From: an uncultured Lachnospiraceae bacterium
Lineage (GTDB): Bacteria > Bacillota > Clostridia > Lachnospirales > Lachnospiraceae
Direction of reading: 5' to 3'
Assembly: GCA_900551235.1 (NCBI GenBank)
Contig: URUU01000010.1
Coordinates: 1 to 49,751, forward strand
DNA length: 49,751 nt
Part shown: positions 48,396 to 49,751 of the stretch, in pieces
Layout: each line of letters begins with the position of its first letter
How positions within the stretch are numbered: position 1 is the first letter of the stretch
The notes under the pieces: generated by a model
What the model saw: the letters and a program-made list of their open reading frames with translations, nothing else
Database searches by the model: none
What the model was told of the DNA's origin: nothing
Translations under genes and position numbers: made by a program

Positions 48396-49211
48396 TCAGT
48401 ATGTCTGTATTTTAGTTCCACCTGCTTTCGCTTCAAGAGCGATTGCCTGTGCCTCCAAAGCATCAATCTCATCTGAATACTTCGCATAGCGAGAAGCAAA
48501 TTCCTCTTCAGAGAGGTTATCAGAGCCGTTATAAATATTGTCATAGATTGCATCAATTTTATTGTAAATACTGTTAAGCTGATTGACTTCATCTTCGCTC
48601 AAATTTCCATAGTATCCCTCATACCAACCCGCTTTCTTTTCAAGCGTTTCAATCTGTGCGTTCAGTGATGTAATCTCGTCATCATACTTTGCATAGCGGG
48701 CTTCGATCTCATCGTCTGAAAGATCATCGTCCGTCCACACTTCCGCATCAATTTCTTCGATTCTTTCATATGCTTTCTGAAGCTGTTCTGCTTCCTCTGC
48801 GGTGAGCTTGCCTGTATCGTACAGAGCATTACACTCATCCTCGGAATATTCATATTCCTCGTTGTCGATCCACCCGGCTTTTTTATCAAGCTCCTCAAGG
48901 CGATCCATGAGGGTATCGGTTTCATCCTGATACTGATCGTATCTGGCATAGATATCTTCATCAGAAAGACCATCTGCATCTTTCATTACCTCTTTGTCGA
49001 TAGCGTCAAGTCGGTCATAAATGGAGTTAAACTCTTCAATCTCCTTCTGAGTGAGAGAACCATAATCTACATTTGTTTGTGTTACCTCTGATGTAGTCAC
49101 TGTCTCCTCCAGTGTCTCCTTCTGGGCAGCCATGGCAGGAATACCTGCGGATGTAGTCATTGCTGCTGCAAGTGCTATTACCATTCCTCTTTTGAATAAT
49201 CTGTTCATCAT
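48396..49211 (-). CDS. Secreted acidic protein with three coiled-coil repeats
   Basis: A 271-residue exported protein. Signal peptide about 1-29, cut after GIPAMAA. Then come three imperfect repeats of about 63-65 residues, each starting (G)(S/K/N)LT/S-x-E-E, with a helix rich in Glu/Asp and ending in ELDKKAGW, TLEKKAGW or ALEAKAG. The repeats also share the core YDRLDAID/YERIEEID/YNKIDAIY and the ARYxxY motif. The protein is strongly acidic. I do not recognise the family; a coiled-coil envelope or metal-binding protein is possible. AGGAGG lies 7 nt before the ATG at 49211 (a second ATG follows). It sits upstream of, and is transcribed with, the two-component system. Confidence 0.8.
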   Translation of the reverse strand: MMNRLFKRGMVIALAAAMTTSAGIPAMAAQKETLEETVTTSEVTQTNVDYGSLTQKEIEEFNSIYDRLDAIDKEVMKDADGLSDEDIYARYDQYQDETDTLMDRLEELDKKAGWIDNEEYEYSEDECNALYDTGKLTAEEAEQLQKAYERIEEIDAEVWTDDDLSDDEIEARYAKYDDEITSLNAQIETLEKKAGWYEGYYGNLSEDEVNQLNSIYNKIDAIYDNIYNGSDNLSEEEFASRYAKYSDEIDALEAQAIALEAKAGGTKIQTY

Positions 49212-49258
49212 TTTAGTTCCTCCTGATTTTTTATTTACCGGTTGTTCGGTATGGCTAA

Positions 49259-49264
49259 AGTATA
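49259..49264 (-). promoter_or_regulatory. Candidate -10 of the secreted-protein/two-component operon
   Basis: TATACT on the minus strand, about 48 bp before the start codon, without a proper -35. TTTACA (49282-49277) and TTGACA (49312-49307) lie upstream at unusual spacings, as expected if the response regulator activates its own operon. Confidence 0.35.
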
Positions 49265-49508
49265 GCTCAGGCAAATGTAAAAATATCCTTAGAACAGTCA
49301 TGAAAATGTCAAGAAAGTGTAACAGCACAAGATTTCCTATAAACCATATTTACTCTCGCCTCTTAAGGGTTACAATCTTTTTTCAAATACCCACAATTTT
49401 TCTAAATCTGCAATTCCGATTTACCTTCACCTTATTTTACCATAGTGCTTTCTAAAGTGCTATTCTAATATATACAAAAGTGTAAAAGAGCGATCTCTTC
49501 TCTCACAC
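49265..49508. other. Intergenic region upstream of the secreted-protein gene
   Basis: AT-rich. Carries the upstream promoter elements above, a short AAGAG/CTCTT hairpin near 49490 that could end the coiled-coil gene, and AGTGCT direct repeats near 49445-49462. No gene seen. Confidence 0.35.
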
Positions 49509-49751
49509 TCACACATCCTCTACAACTTCTGTTCCCAGAATACGCACCACTCTGTCATATCTGTCCGAAGTCTCCTGTAAACGTTGATTATCATTTGATA
49601 ATTTTCCATTTTCCTTACGTACATCGTCTAACTGTTTCTGGATATTATCACATTCCTCAACAGATTTTTGATATTTATTTTTCCAACTTTCTACCATTTT
49701 GTTAAGTTCTACAACCTTTCCAGCTAATGCAGCAATCTGATTCTTCATCTT
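49509..49751 (-). CDS. Coiled-coil protein, C-terminal part (possible mobilisation protein tail)
   Basis: Cut by the window edge: 79 residues from an ATG at 49748, with the frame open to the end, so it may continue upstream. It is a continuous heptad-type coiled coil (VVELNKMVESWKNKYQKSVEE...NGKLSNDNQRLQETSDRY) ending in YDRVVRILGTEVVEDV. Tails like this, with a final RVxxxLG(T/A)xxVxE segment, occur in MobV/Pre-type relaxases of Lachnospiraceae mobile elements; that is from memory and not proven here. Confidence 0.45.
   Translation of the reverse strand, partial: KMKNQIAALAGKVVELNKMVESWKNKYQKSVEECDNIQKQLDDVRKENGKLSNDNQRLQETSDRYDRVVRILGTEVVEDV

Overview
The window looks like a chromosomal segment of a spore-forming anaerobic member of the Clostridia, most likely Lachnospiraceae. 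Evidence: a yabP-yabQ-divIC-spoIIE sporulation block, a CotS-type coat kinase homologue, an oxygen-sensitive class III ribonucleotide reductase, and AGGAGG-type ribosome sites with sigma-A promoters throughout. I do not name a genus. Nearly all genes are on the minus strand.

Housekeeping half (1-30.9 kb). Right to left in transcription order: a radical SAM/B12 protein, exonuclease, small membrane protein, VanW, AIRS-C, Lrp, aminotransferase and trmL operon (7.1-0.1 kb); a tRNA-Gly(GCC) on the plus strand; a cytosolic GH13 amylase; then the Firmicutes cluster mazG-HU-rqcP-yabP-yabQ-divIC-spoIIE-tilS-hpt-ftsH (17.8-10 kb). Further right are a phosphohexomutase, a CotS-like protein, cca, uppP, a plus-strand cold-shock gene with a structured leader, nrdD, hflX, a TPR lipoprotein, an HtrA protease and a lone PTS EIIA(Glc).

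Defence island (31-39.3 kb). A complete four-gene type II Wadjet operon, jetA-jetB-jetC-jetD, is intact, tightly overlapping and has its own promoter. JetABC form an SMC-like motor and JetD is the Toprim nuclease; together they cleave plasmid DNA. A small frameshifted reading frame follows jetD.

Accessory end (39.3-49.75 kb). This holds an NhaC-family antiporter, an unrecognised protein and a large secreted modular M23 protein. Next come a serine recombinase and an XRE regulator facing each other across a promoter region carrying repeated TACCTTTG/AAAGGTA palindromes. Then comes what looks like a complete, unannotated type I toxin-antitoxin locus: a 32-residue membrane peptide on a long folded mRNA, with a convergent antisense RNA that has its own strong promoter and terminator. 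It abuts truncated remnants of genes resembling conjugative-element cargo. A two-component system follows, with an acidic triple-repeat secreted protein upstream of it. The window ends in a coiled-coil fragment that may be the tail of a mobilisation protein. This end is a patchwork of mobile-element pieces.

Most novel signals: the type I toxin-antitoxin locus; the recombinase/XRE operator array, which could alternatively be an invertible promoter; the spoIIE promoter with a 21-bp spacer and Spo0A-box-like sequences; the stand-alone AIRS C-terminal domain; and the frameshifted small gene behind Wadjet. All functions are inferred from sequence reading alone; no database search was possible.
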